64,000 nucleotides of DNA. Source: Flavobacterium psychrophilum. Its GTDB lineage: Bacteria; Bacteroidota; Bacteroidia; Flavobacteriales; Flavobacteriaceae. Below are positions 26,201 to 35,004 of this stretch, piece by piece. The translations under genes were made by a program, and so were the position numbers. Within the stretch, counting starts at the first letter, position 1; each line of letters starts with the position of its first letter. The notes beneath the pieces were generated by a model. The model saw nothing but the letters and a program-made list of their open reading frames with translations. It made no database searches and was not told where the DNA came from. Where the stretch lies: the NCBI GenBank assembly GCA_945879625.1, contig CAMCVA010000001.1:1-64000 (forward strand). Direction: 5' to 3'.

Positions 26201-27478
26201 TTATTTGGCAATAATTCCAGCTTTCAATACTTGCCCAAAATGATACATATCAGCATACGACGTATACAAAGGCACGGGCGCCAAGCGAATCACGTTGGGT
26301 TCACGCCAATCGGTGATTACGCCGTTTTGCATCAAATAATCAAATAATCGTCGGCCTTCGCCGTGCAAGAAAACCGAAAGTTGAGAAGCCCGTTCTAGCG
26401 GATTTGAAGGAGTAATCACCTCGAAAGCACCTTGCACTTCATGGCTAATTTCGGCTAATATAAATTCCAAATAACTGGTAATCTGATCGCGTTTGGCCGC
26501 CAAAGCCGGCATGCCCACTTCGTCAAATAGATGAACCGAAGCCAAATAGGGTGCTAAAGATAAAATTGGTAAGTTGCTAATTTGCCAACCGTCGGCCCCT
26601 TGAACCGGATCAAATTGGGGTTCCATTTTAAATCGGCGTGCTTTGTTGTGTCCCCACCAGCCTGCAAAACGAGGCAAATTGGGATTGCTATGGTGTTTTT
26701 CGTGAATGAAACAACCCGACGCATTTCCAGGTCCCGAATTCATGTATTTGTAACTGCACCAGGCGGCAAAATCAACCTGCCAATCGTGCAACTTCATTTC
26801 GATATTTCCGGCGGCGTGCGCCAAATCCCAACCCACTTTGGCTCCAACTTCGTGGCCCACTTGGGTAATGGTTTCCATGTCAAACACCTGACCGGTATAG
26901 TAATTTACACCGCCTATCAGGACCAAAGCAACGGCATCGCCTTCTTGGCGAATCACCTCCAGCACATCTTCCAAACGGATGTTGTGTTCTCCCTCGCGGC
27001 GCTTAATTTCGACCAAGGCCGTTTTGGGATCATAACCATGAAACTGAATTTGACTTTGGATCATGTATTGATCAGACGGAAAGGCTTTTTCTTCGCAAAT
27101 AATTTTATAGCGGGTAGCTGTGGGCTGATAAAACGACACCATCAGCAAATGCAAATTCACCGTGAGGGTATTCATCACCGTAACCTCGCTTGGTTTGGCG
27201 CCTACAATTTTACTCAAGGGCTCGGCAAAACCCTCGTGGTAATCCCACCAGGGTTTCTCGGCATAAAAATGCCCTTCAACCGCCAAATTGGCCCAGTCGT
27301 TCATGATTTCATCGACGTAGGCTTTGCTCCGTTTGGGCTGCAATCCCAAAGAATTTCCGGTAAAATAAATCACGTCTTTTCCGTGGTGTTGCGGAAAAAT
27401 AAACTCTTTTTTATAGTGTGCCAACGGATCTTGCGCATCCAATTGTTGGGCAAATTCAAGGGTATTCTGAAAGCTCAT
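26201..27478 (-). CDS. kynU: Kynureninase
   Basis: A 425-residue PLP enzyme that cleaves kynurenine or 3-hydroxykynurenine to anthranilate or 3-hydroxyanthranilate plus alanine. The PLP lysine is Lys244 in CSYKYMNSGPG. Other family landmarks are FTGNSLGLQPKR (39-50), WDLAHAAGN (217-225) and the late RLAPVPLY stretch. It is the first gene of the kynU-acylase-kmo group. No tryptophan dioxygenase or arylformamidase is in the window. The region upstream is repeat-rich. Confidence 0.95.
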   Translation of the reverse strand: MSFQNTLEFAQQLDAQDPLAHYKKEFIFPQHHGKDVIYFTGNSLGLQPKRSKAYVDEIMNDWANLAVEGHFYAEKPWWDYHEGFAEPLSKIVGAKPSEVTVMNTLTVNLHLLMVSFYQPTATRYKIICEEKAFPSDQYMIQSQIQFHGYDPKTALVEIKRREGEHNIRLEDVLEVIRQEGDAVALVLIGGVNYYTGQVFDMETITQVGHEVGAKVGWDLAHAAGNIEMKLHDWQVDFAAWCSYKYMNSGPGNASGCFIHEKHHSNPNLPRFAGWWGHNKARRFKMEPQFDPVQGADGWQISNLPILSLAPYLASVHLFDEVGMPALAAKRDQITSYLEFILAEISHEVQGAFEVITPSNPLERASQLSVFLHGEGRRLFDYLMQNGVITDWREPNVIRLAPVPLYTSYADMYHFGQVLKAGIIAK

Positions 27479-27835
27479 GCGTATGGTTTTAGTGGGTATA
27501 AATGTAGCATTTTCGGTTGTAGAAACACGAATTGGGAGTTTAGTTTTTTTGTCTAGAATTTAAACTTAACCACGAATGCACGAATATTTTTTTGAACACA
27601 GATTGGAGAAATGTGTATAATCTGAAAAATTTTAATTATTTCTCGAATTTTAAAAATCCGTGTTGCGAAATAAGATTGCTTCGTTGTACCTCCTCGCAAT
27701 GACGTTCTTAGTATACTTTTGAAATCAAAAATCAAAAATCGTTAATCAGCAATCGTTAATCGAAATAGTTCTTAGTATACATCTACCCTTTCGACTTTAT
27801 GACTTTCGACTTTATGACTTTCGACTTTATGACTA
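27479..27835. repeat. Intergenic repeat cluster upstream of kynU
   Basis: About 360 bases without a gene, made largely of repeats. A CACGAATGCACGAATA word at about 27572 is a common Bacteroidota intergenic type. At 27672-27704 is AGATTGCTTCGT...TCCTCGCAATGACG, the widespread ATTGCGAGG/ACGAAGCAAT repeat. Two 13-base copies of GTTCTTAGTATAC (27704-27716 and 27768-27780) flank a stretch with duplicated AATCGTTAATC words. The end is a 15-bp tandem repeat (separate entry). No promoter for kynU was clear. Confidence 0.6.
27789..27833. repeat. Three perfect 15-bp tandem repeats
   Basis: The unit TTTCGACTTTATGAC occurs three times head to tail without mismatches, directly beside the queA terminator. 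Confidence 0.9.
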
Positions 27836-27867
27836 AAAAAAAACCGGCTCTTCCGCCGGTTTTTTTT
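27836..27867 (-). terminator. Rho-independent terminator of queA
   Basis: AACCGGC pairs with GCCGGTT around the 6-base loop TCTTCC, extended by facing A and T runs. On the minus strand it directly follows the queA stop codon (27868-27866) and ends in a T run. Confidence 0.85.
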
Positions 27868-28915
27868 ATATAATCAACATCGCGTCGCCATAGGAGTAGA
27901 AGCGATAGCCTTCTTTGATGGCTTCTTCGTAGGCTTGTTTCATGAGGTCGTGGCCACAGAAGGCCGAAATCATCATCAATAAGGTAGATTTTGGCGTATG
28001 AAAATTGGTAATCATACAATCGGCGATACTAAACTCGTGAGGGGGGAAAATAAATTTATTAGTCCAACCGGTAAATGAATTTAAAGTTCTGGCCGACGAA
28101 ACCGAACTTTCTATGGCACGCATAGAAGTAGTTCCTACTGCACAAATACGTTTTTTATTGATCTTGGCATTGTTTACAATATCACAGGATTTTTCTGGGA
28201 TAAACAATTCTTCCGAATCCATTTTGTGTTTAGACAAATCTTCTACTTCAACTGGGTTGAATGTGCCTAAGCCCACGTGCAAGGTTACTTCGGCAAAATG
28301 AACGCCTTTAATTTCCAAACGCTTTAGTAAGTGTTTCGAAAAGTGCAAGCCCGCTGTTGGTGCAGCTACAGCTCCTTCTTCTTTGGCGTAAATGGTTTGG
28401 TAACGCTCGGCATCTTCAGGAGTTACTTCGCGGTTAATGTATTTTGGGATTGGTGTTTCACCTAGTTCGGTTAGTTTTTTGCGGAACTCTTCATACGAAC
28501 CGTCATATAAAAAACGCAAGGTACGTCCGCGTGAAGTGGTGTTGTCAATTACTTCAGCCACCAACGAATCGTCGTCGCCAAAGTATAATTTATTTCCGAT
28601 TCTAATTTTACGTGCCGGATCTACCAATACGTCCCAAAGGCGTTGCTCGGCATTCAATTCGCGCAACAAAAACACTTCTATACGCGCACCGGTTTTCTCT
28701 TTGTTTCCGTATAAACGTGCCGGAAAGACTTTGGTATTGTTCAGGATCATCACATCGCCGTCATCAAAATAATCAATCACGTCTTTGAACATTTTGTGCT
28801 CAATGGTTTTGGTAGCTCTGTTCACCACCATCAAGCGGGATTCGTCTCTGTTTTCGGCAGGAAATTCGGCTAGTAATTCACTGGGTAAATTAAAATTAAA
28901 ATGAGATAATTTCAT
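27866..28915 (-). CDS. queA: tRNA preQ1(34) S-adenosylmethionine ribosyltransferase-isomerase QueA
   Basis: A 349-residue enzyme that transfers the ribosyl part of SAM to preQ1 in tRNA, giving epoxyqueuosine. Landmarks run in order: [24 protein letters not shown] at the N-terminus, [13 protein letters not shown] (about 55-67), [14 protein letters not shown] (about 180), [11 protein letters not shown] (about 214) and [17 protein letters not shown] near the C-terminus. Full length. It forms a single-gene unit with its own promoter core and terminator, remote from queE. Confidence 0.96.
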   Translation of the reverse strand: MKLSHFNFNLPSELLAEFPAENRDESRLMVVNRATKTIEHKMFKDVIDYFDDGDVMILNNTKVFPARLYGNKEKTGARIEVFLLRELNAEQRLWDVLVDPARKIRIGNKLYFGDDDSLVAEVIDNTTSRGRTLRFLYDGSYEEFRKKLTELGETPIPKYINREVTPEDAERYQTIYAKEEGAVAAPTAGLHFSKHLLKRLEIKGVHFAEVTLHVGLGTFNPVEVEDLSKHKMDSEELFIPEKSCDIVNNAKINKKRICAVGTTSMRAIESSVSSARTLNSFTGWTNKFIFPPHEFSIADCMITNFHTPKSTLLMMISAFCGHDLMKQAYEEAIKEGYRFYSYGDAMLII

Positions 28916-28974
28916 AGAATGTACTGGGTGTTTTTAATTTAGTAGTAAGCAAACCGTTTTCCCACAAAGGAGCG

Positions 28975-29006
28975 CAAATATACTACCCTGAAACAGGGGA
29001 TGTCAA
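28975..29006 (-). promoter_or_regulatory. Candidate -33/-7 promoter for queA
   Basis: On the minus strand TTG (29006-29004), a 21-base spacer and TATATTTG (28982-28975) match the Bacteroidota -33/-7 form. The predicted leader is about 55 bases. Confidence 0.5.
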
Positions 29007-29058
29007 GTGTTTTGCTGTTTATTTTTGAAAAGCCCCTAAACACAATAGCTAAGGCGTT

Positions 29059-30294
29059 TTATTTTTCACAACGAAAGCCAATTTGAGCCAAATGCAACCA
29101 AAATTCGGGATAGGATTTGGCAACCACCTTCGGATTTTCGATTGTAATTGGAATTTTTACTGCCAAACAAGCAAACGCCAAAGCCATGCGATGGTCGTTG
29201 TAAGTCGCGATATTTACATTCTGATTTAGCTGATCCGGTGCTTGCAGACGCAACGAATTTTCACTGATTTGAACTTTCACTCCCAACTTGGTGAGTTCGG
29301 TTTGTAACGCCAGCAAACGATGGGTTTCTTTGATCTTGAGCGATTGCAAACCGGTAAGTAGCGCTTTACAACCCAAGCCAGCACAAGTCACCGCGATGGT
29401 TTGAGCCAAATCAGGTTGGGCCAATAAATTAAATTCTAGTTCAGGCGCGGTTGAAAAATCAACCGCACGCTCTTTTTTGATAATGATGTAATTTCCTTCA
29501 TGAGTGGTGCTCACGCCAAATACAGTAAATAATTGCGCCACTTGGGCATCGCCTTGACGACTTTTAGGCAAAAAGCTGCTGAGGGAAATTGAGGTACCCA
29601 CCGGAGCTAATGCGATTATTGCATAATAATAGGAAGCCGACGACCAATCAGATTCGATGTGCAACTGAATCGATTTTGCTTCGGCCAACGGACCAACATA
29701 AATGGTATTTTTTTTTGTTTCTGTTGAAACGCCAATACTTTTCAAAAGATCCAACGTCATGGTAATGTAGGGCGCCGAAACTACCTCGTCTTCAAGCGTC
29801 AGTTCTAGACCAGTGTGCAAAGCAGGGGCAATTAACAACAAGGCCGAAAGGTATTGGCTGCTCTGGGCCGCCGAAATAGCAACCGACTTATTCGTGAGTT
29901 TTTTTCCGGCTATTTGCAAAGGAGGAAAACCTTCTTTTTCGAGATACGTAATGGATGCACCTAATTTTTGCAAAGCGGAAACCAAGGGTGCAATGGGACG
30001 CTCGTGCAAACGAGTTGAGCCTTTTAACACCACCGAAACCCCTTCCCTACTCGCAAAATAGGCCGTGAGAAAACGCAGGGCAGTGCCGGCATGGTGGCAA
30101 TCTATTTCGCCCTCTTGCTTGGCCAAGGCTTGCTGCATAGCTACTACATCATCTGCCGAAGAATGCCCAGAAATTGAGATGGTAGGATATAATGCTTGAA
30201 GAATCAGCGCCCGATTGAGCTCTGATTTTGACGAAGACAAATCGAGAGTGCCCAAATGACCTCCAAATTCAACCGAGCGACTATCTACCAGCAT
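29059..30294 (-). CDS. aroA: 3-phosphoshikimate 1-carboxyvinyltransferase (EPSP synthase)
   Basis: A 411-residue enzyme of the shikimate pathway joining shikimate-3-phosphate and phosphoenolpyruvate. Visible landmarks include the SKSELNRALILQAL start (about 21-34), HHAGTALRFLTAYFA (about 82-96), the RLHERPIAPLVSALQKLGA stretch (about 110-130) and TYNDHRMALAFA near residue 371. It is slightly shorter than the usual 425-440 residues but complete. Its ATG overlaps the mazG stop by one base. It is the last gene of the DAHP synthase-rsgA-dtd-mazG-aroA operon, so both ends of the operon serve aromatic biosynthesis. Confidence 0.93.
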   Translation of the reverse strand: MLVDSRSVEFGGHLGTLDLSSSKSELNRALILQALYPTISISGHSSADDVVAMQQALAKQEGEIDCHHAGTALRFLTAYFASREGVSVVLKGSTRLHERPIAPLVSALQKLGASITYLEKEGFPPLQIAGKKLTNKSVAISAAQSSQYLSALLLIAPALHTGLELTLEDEVVSAPYITMTLDLLKSIGVSTETKKNTIYVGPLAEAKSIQLHIESDWSSASYYYAIIALAPVGTSISLSSFLPKSRQGDAQVAQLFTVFGVSTTHEGNYIIIKKERAVDFSTAPELEFNLLAQPDLAQTIAVTCAGLGCKALLTGLQSLKIKETHRLLALQTELTKLGVKVQISENSLRLQAPDQLNQNVNIATYNDHRMALAFACLAVKIPITIENPKVVAKSYPEFWLHLAQIGFRCEK

Positions 30295-30623
30295 TAGGAA
30301 CGTAGTTTATCGTTGTGTTGGTGACGGTCGTGGTCGCGTTGGGTTTTTAGATCCAACTTTTTGTCGAAGGCGGCTTGCAAATCGATGCCCGTTTGATTGG
30401 CCAAGCAGAGCACCACAAAAACCACATCGGCCAATTCTTCGCCCAAGTCTTTGTTTTTGTCGGATTCTTTTTCGGATTGTTCGCCGTAGCGACGGGCAAT
30501 AATTCGGGCTACCTCGCCTACTTCTTCGGTGAGTTGCGCCATATTGGTGAGTTCGTTAAAGTAACGCACCCCGTGGTTTTTAATCCAGTTGTCAACGTCG
30601 AGTTGGCTGTTTTTTATGTCCAT
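30294..30623 (-). CDS. MazG-like nucleotide pyrophosphohydrolase
   Basis: A 109-residue all-helical protein of the MazG/dUTPase-like superfamily. The metal-binding motif is EEVGEVARIIARR with a following GEELADVVFVVLCLA (the EExxE...ExxD pattern). Such enzymes hydrolyse non-canonical or excess nucleoside triphosphates to monophosphates. It is the single-domain form. The start overlaps the dtd stop by one base, and its stop overlaps the aroA start by one base, so the genes are translationally coupled. Confidence 0.88.
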   Translation of the reverse strand: MDIKNSQLDVDNWIKNHGVRYFNELTNMAQLTEEVGEVARIIARRYGEQSEKESDKNKDLGEELADVVFVVLCLANQTGIDLQAAFDKKLDLKTQRDHDRHQHNDKLRS

Positions 30624-31075
30624 TAGATTTTATTTTTAGAATCAATGAGTATCGTAACCGGGCCGTCATTTACAAGTGACACTTGCATATCGGCACCAAA
30701 TTGGCCGGTTTGTATTGGTTTTTGCAGAGCCCATTCAAAGGCTTGAATGCAACTTTCATAGAGCGGAATGGCGAGTTCGGGCTTGGCCGCTTGAATATAG
30801 GAAGGCCGATTTCCTTTTTTGGTTGAGGCGTGCAAGGTAAATTGACTCACCACCAAAAGGGATCCGCCAGTTTCGAGCAACGAACAATTCATCACGCCGT
30901 TTTCGTCGGCAAAAATGCGCAAATTTACGGTTTTGGCTACTATCCAATCAATATCTTCCTGGGCATCAGCTGCTTCAAACCCAACTAAAACCAGCAGGCC
31001 TTGATCAATTGTACCCACCACTTGCTTTGCAATTTCTACTTGGGCCGAACGCACGCGTTGAATCACTACTTTCAT
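30623..31075 (-). CDS. dtd: D-aminoacyl-tRNA deacylase
   Basis: A 150-residue protein that removes D-amino acids from mischarged tRNA. The active-site motifs are present: SLLVVSQFTLHAS (about residues 72-84, the SQxT motif) and NDGPVTILIDS near the C-terminus (about 134-145, the NxGPxT motif), and the start MKVVIQRVRSAQVEI is typical. It is the usual length. It lies 3 bases after rsgA and overlaps mazG. Confidence 0.95.
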   Translation of the reverse strand: MKVVIQRVRSAQVEIAKQVVGTIDQGLLVLVGFEAADAQEDIDWIVAKTVNLRIFADENGVMNCSLLETGGSLLVVSQFTLHASTKKGNRPSYIQAAKPELAIPLYESCIQAFEWALQKPIQTGQFGADMQVSLVNDGPVTILIDSKNKI

Positions 31076-31078
31076 AGC

Positions 31079-32059
31079 CTAGGATTTACGGGTTGCATCG
31101 CTGGCTGCGCGATCGTCGTTGTAGATGTCGGTGCGGTAATGCTCGTCATCGCCTTCCAGCATTTGCAAATACGAACGGTAGCGCGACCAGGCAATTTCGT
31201 CGTTTTCGAGGGCGTTTTTCACGGCACAATGCGGCTCTTCTTTGTGCAAACAATTGTGAAATTTACACTGGTTTTTGCGTTTAAAAAACTCAGGAAAATA
31301 ACCGCCAATTTCGGAGGGTTGCATGTCTACAATACCAAATCCTTTGATGCCCGGCGTATCGATTATTTTGGCGTCAAACGATAAATCGTACATTTCAGCA
31401 AAGGTAGTGGTGTGCTGCCCTTGCTGACTTTGTTCGGAAATTTCAGTTGTTTTGAGGTGCAAATTGGGCTCTAAGGCATTAACTAAAGTTGATTTGCCCA
31501 CGCCCGAATGTCCAGAAAACATACTCACTTTGCCCAGCATCAATTCTTTTAACTGCTCCAATCCTTTTTGTTGAGTAGAGGAGACACGCAAACAAGGGTA
31601 GCCAATTTCTTGGTAAATGTGCTGCATATACAATTGCTCGTCGAGGGTCGTGTCGTCGAGGGTGTCAATTTTATTAAACACCAACACCGCCGGAATAGCA
31701 TAGGCCTCAGCTGTAGCCAAAAACCGATCGATAAACGAAGTCGTGGTGGGTGGATTAGATATAGTGATCAATAAAAAAACCTGATCTATATTGGAGGCAA
31801 TGATGTGCAGTTGTTTGGACAAATTCACCGATTTGCGCACAATGTAATTCTTCCGGTTGTGAATGTGGTAAATGGTGCCGGTAGTGGTGTCAGAGGTGAT
31901 TTCTAATTCGTAATCGACTAAATCGCCCACCGCAATAGGATTGGTGCTTTTTATGCCCTTCATCCGGAATTTCCCTTTCATGCGGCATTCCAAGAAATCG
32001 CCTTGTTCGGTTTTTACCGTGTACCAACTTCCCGTCGATTTGTATACAATTCCTGTCAT
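31079..32059 (-). CDS. rsgA: Ribosome small-subunit-dependent GTPase RsgA
   Basis: A circularly permuted GTPase that helps mature the 30S subunit. From ATG 32059 it has 326 residues: an OB-fold (about 1-70), the G4 motif NKID (about 132), the P-loop SGHSGVGKST (about 184) after G4, a DTPG motif (about 233), and a zinc-binding tail with the CKFHNCLHKEEPHC cysteines and histidines. I chose 32059 because homologues begin MTG at the first OB strand. An ATG at 32074 that overlaps the preceding stop (TAATG) would add five residues and fits the operon's coupling style. Confidence 0.94.
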   Translation of the reverse strand: MTGIVYKSTGSWYTVKTEQGDFLECRMKGKFRMKGIKSTNPIAVGDLVDYELEITSDTTTGTIYHIHNRKNYIVRKSVNLSKQLHIIASNIDQVFLLITISNPPTTTSFIDRFLATAEAYAIPAVLVFNKIDTLDDTTLDEQLYMQHIYQEIGYPCLRVSSTQQKGLEQLKELMLGKVSMFSGHSGVGKSTLVNALEPNLHLKTTEISEQSQQGQHTTTFAEMYDLSFDAKIIDTPGIKGFGIVDMQPSEIGGYFPEFFKRKNQCKFHNCLHKEEPHCAVKNALENDEIAWSRYRSYLQMLEGDDEHYRTDIYNDDRAASDATRKS

Positions 32060-32073
32060 CTTAGCTAATTGCA

Positions 32074-33165
32074 TTAGGGTTCTGGGGTATAAATTACCTG
32101 TTCTTGGTGGTGAATGCTTTCTTGGTGAATAGCTTGAAATAGGCGCAAGATAAATTCTTGGCTCAACTCTTTTTCATGCCCGGCCTGTATCATTTTTTCG
32201 AGTAAGGCATTCCAACGGTCTTGTTGGAGTACGGCTACGTTATTTTCTTTTTTCAACACTCCAATCTCACTCGCGATTTGCATGCGGTTGCCCAAAATAT
32301 CGAGCAATTTTACATCATAGGCATCAATGTGCAAGCGCAAATTGCGCAAGGCTGCTTGATAGGCCTCGGCCGAATCTGTTTTTTTGGGAATACGCAAATC
32401 AGCCAATAATTCAACCAGGCGTTCGGGTGTAATTTGTTGTAGGGCATCGCTCCAGGCATCGTCGGGCGTGCAGTGGGTTTCGATCATCAGGCCCTGGTAA
32501 TTCAAGTCGAGGGCTTGTTGCGCCACTTCTTGCAACAAATCACGTCTGCCCGCTATGTGCGACGGATCGCAAAACAACGGCAGCGTGGGGAATTTGCGTT
32601 GCAACTCAATGGCGATTTGCCATTCGGGCAGGTTGCGGTAACGTGATTTATCATAGGTAGAAAACCCGCGGTGTACAGCACCTAACTTTTTTATTCCGGC
32701 TTGGGCCAAGCGTTCTATTGCGCCGATCCACAAGGCCAAATCGGGATTTACTGGATTTTTTACTAAAACTATTTTCTCTGTATTTTGGAGTACATCGGCA
32801 ATTTCTTGCACAGCAAATGGATTTACCGTAGTGCGGGCGCCTATCCATAATACATCAATATCGTGCGCCAAAGCAGCTTGTACATGCGCGGCATTGGCCA
32901 CCTCAACAGCGGTAAGGAGTCCTGTTTCGGCTTTGACGCGTTGCAACCAAGGCAGACCAATTTCGCCTACACCTTCAAATCCACCCGGACGAGTTCGGGG
33001 TTTCCAGATACCCGCTCTAAAAATTCGAGCAGAAGTGCCTTGCAATCCGCGGGCAGTTGCCATGACTTGCGCTTCGGTTTCGGCGCTGCAAGGTCCGGCA
33101 ATAAGCAAAGGTTGCGTTACGCTCAAATCCTTTGCCCAATCTCCCCAAGTAGAAATGCTATCCAT
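32074..33165 (-). CDS. Bifunctional DAHP synthase / chorismate mutase
   Basis: 363 residues from ATG 33165. The N-terminal part (about 1-255) is a type I beta/KDPG-like DAHP synthase with LLIAGPCSAET, FRAGIWKPRTRPGGFEG, LWIGARTTVNPF, KNPVNPD, CDPSHIAG and ETHCTPDDAWSD. The last 90 residues are an AroQ-type chorismate mutase (LRNLRLHIDAYDVKLLDILGNRM and IQASHEKEL-like helices). The fusion starts aromatic synthesis and directs chorismate to prephenate, and the mutase domain may serve as a feedback sensor in this family. It heads the operon that ends with aroA. The frame extends 24 codons upstream, but the family start fits 33165. Confidence 0.93.
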   Translation of the reverse strand: MDSISTWGDWAKDLSVTQPLLIAGPCSAETEAQVMATARGLQGTSARIFRAGIWKPRTRPGGFEGVGEIGLPWLQRVKAETGLLTAVEVANAAHVQAALAHDIDVLWIGARTTVNPFAVQEIADVLQNTEKIVLVKNPVNPDLALWIGAIERLAQAGIKKLGAVHRGFSTYDKSRYRNLPEWQIAIELQRKFPTLPLFCDPSHIAGRRDLLQEVAQQALDLNYQGLMIETHCTPDDAWSDALQQITPERLVELLADLRIPKKTDSAEAYQAALRNLRLHIDAYDVKLLDILGNRMQIASEIGVLKKENNVAVLQQDRWNALLEKMIQAGHEKELSQEFILRLFQAIHQESIHHQEQVIYTPEP

Positions 33166-33302
33166 AGTGTAAAATCTGCCGTAAAAATAATTCCTTTTTG
33201 CGATATACAGTCCATCGCAACAGTCTATTTGCAGCAACTATATTTTTATCCGCTTGAAAGCGAAAAAAACCGTTGGGCTACTTTTTGAAACACCCAATTG
33301 GT

Positions 33303-33310
33303 TACTTTTG
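33303..33310 (+). promoter_or_regulatory. Candidate -7 promoter core for gldA
   Basis: TACTTTTG matches TAnnTTTG and ends 15 bases before the gldA start. A TTTTTG lies upstream with a 15-base spacer, a little short. Confidence 0.42.
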
Positions 33311-33325
33311 TTTCAAATACTTGTT

Positions 33326-34225
33326 ATGTCAATTGAAGTTAATCACATCTCCAAAAATTACGGCACACAAAAAGCCCTAAAAGATCTTTCGTTTCGCATC
33401 GAAAAAGGAGAAATTGTAGGGTTTTTAGGCCCAAATGGTGCCGGAAAATCTACCCTGATGAAAATCTTAACCACCTATCTTGCTGCTGATCAAGGCAGTG
33501 CCCGGGTAAATGGATTTGATGTAGCTACCCAACAATTGCAGGTTCAGCAATGTATTGGGTATTTGCCCGAGCACAATCCTTTGTACTTGGATTTGTATGT
33601 GCGCGAATATTTGGCCTACCAAGCCGATGTCTATAAAGTTAACAAAAGCCGAATTGCTTCCGTCATTGAACTCACCGGGTTGCAAAAAGAAGCCCACAAA
33701 AAAATTGGGCAATTGTCTAAAGGCTATCGCCAACGTGTGGGGCTGGCGAGTGCCTTGTTGCACGATCCGGCGGTGCTCATTTTGGATGAACCTACTACCG
33801 GTTTAGATCCGAATCAGTTGGTAGAAATTCGTGCAGTGATTAAGTCCGTAGGAAAAAACAAAACAGTGTTGTTGTCTACCCACATCATGCAAGAAGTAGA
33901 AGCGCTGTGTGATCGGGTGATTATCATTAACGAAGGCGAATTGGTCGCCGATAAAAAAATTGATGCCGTAGTTGCTACCCAAACGCAACAAATTATTGAA
34001 GTAGAATTTGATTTACCGGTTACCGCCGAACAAGTAAGTAGTTTGCCACAACTGGTTTCGTCAGTATCTACCGGAGAAAATTGTTGGGAACTTACTTTTA
34101 ATTCAGAAAATGACGCCCGCAAAGATGTGTTTGATTTTGCCCAACGAAATGGCCTCAAAACCCTGCAACTGAATCAGAAAAACAAAAACCTAGAAACGGT
34201 ATTTCACGAATTGACCCAAAAATAA
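33326..34225 (+). CDS. gldA: Gliding-motility ABC transporter ATP-binding protein GldA
   Basis: 299 residues from ATG 33326 (the frame extends 24 codons upstream but the family begins MSIEV). It has the Walker A GPNGAGKST (35-43), signature LSKGYRQRVGLA (about 131-142), Walker B VLILDEPTTGLD (about 151-162) and a STH switch. The whole sequence closely follows flavobacterial GldA. In Flavobacterium GldA works with GldF and GldG in an ABC transporter needed for gliding in some strains. gldF and gldG are not in this window. It is a single-gene unit, divergent from the DAHP synthase operon. Confidence 0.92.
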   Translation: MSIEVNHISKNYGTQKALKDLSFRIEKGEIVGFLGPNGAGKSTLMKILTTYLAADQGSARVNGFDVATQQLQVQQCIGYLPEHNPLYLDLYVREYLAYQADVYKVNKSRIASVIELTGLQKEAHKKIGQLSKGYRQRVGLASALLHDPAVLILDEPTTGLDPNQLVEIRAVIKSVGKNKTVLLSTHIMQEVEALCDRVIIINEGELVADKKIDAVVATQTQQIIEVEFDLPVTAEQVSSLPQLVSSVSTGENCWELTFNSENDARKDVFDFAQRNGLKTLQLNQKNKNLETVFHELTQK

Positions 34226-34232
34226 ATTTGAG

Positions 34233-35000
34233 TTAGTTGAAGTACAAATGCCCGCGGTAGTATTCTTGCACGTTTACTATTGGCGGACGAGAATCACAGT
34301 AGATATTTCCCAAATTGTAAATGGATCCTGTAATGGATTCCAACGGATGCAAATACATGTCATTTGAACCCCGGTGATACACCTGTATGACGTTGGCATT
34401 TAAATTCTGTCCATAAAAAATAGCCCCACTTTCATAAAAATTTACCCATAAATTTTGTACAACCCCGCGAATATAATAACGAGATAAATCGTTGTTTTCT
34501 ATGGTAAGGTTTGGACAATTCACTTCCATTCTAAAATCGCCATTTCCTACTCCCTTGTAGCCGTCTAGTATATCCATTGCATACAAGCGCAAATGCGGAA
34601 ACGACAATACACCAGCAGAGGTGATTTCGAGTTCAGTTTTGGAATGAATGTAGGTGAGGTCTGGCGCTGTAATATAGACTGTAGTTTGGCCGTATTCCCG
34701 AGTCCAATTGCAGCTAGTTCCATCTGTTAGGGTGAGGATATTATTTGAAATTTGCACTTGAATGTCATCAACCAAATTTTGACCGGCTTTTACCGTAACG
34801 GCATATTCAGGCCCTTGCGCCACCACCAAGGCAATGCCGCGATTTACTACTATGGTGGAAAATGCTTGCCCTTGCAAATCAATTGGTTTGGTAGCCATGG
34901 CGCCCGATGATTTGATGCAATCATCCAAACCTGAACAAGCGGTTAGAGTTGCCAATAAGCAGACGAATAAAAGTAAAATGAAGCGATGTTGTGTTTTCAT
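34233..35000 (-). CDS. GIN-domain (DUF2807) lipoprotein
   Basis: A 255-residue predicted lipoprotein, with a signal and lipobox LTAC (Cys22). The rest is a right-handed beta-helix-like GIN domain (putative autotransporter adhesin head): short repeating strands such as FSTIVVNRGIALVVAQG, VQISNNILTLTDG and LTIENNDLSRYYIRG. The family is abundant in Bacteroidota; function is not settled, with adhesion or envelope stress roles proposed. It is 4 bases downstream of the PagL-like gene, so the pair is probably co-transcribed. Confidence 0.85.
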   Translation of the reverse strand: MKTQHRFILLLFVCLLATLTACSGLDDCIKSSGAMATKPIDLQGQAFSTIVVNRGIALVVAQGPEYAVTVKAGQNLVDDIQVQISNNILTLTDGTSCNWTREYGQTTVYITAPDLTYIHSKTELEITSAGVLSFPHLRLYAMDILDGYKGVGNGDFRMEVNCPNLTIENNDLSRYYIRGVVQNLWVNFYESGAIFYGQNLNANVIQVYHRGSNDMYLHPLESITGSIYNLGNIYCDSRPPIVNVQEYYRGHLYFN

Positions 35001-35004
35001 ATTT

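Noticed and set aside
26582..27556. 324-codon open frame antisense to kynU
   Set aside because: It mirrors the kynU coding sequence, has no recognisable domain and no promoter; it is a shadow frame.
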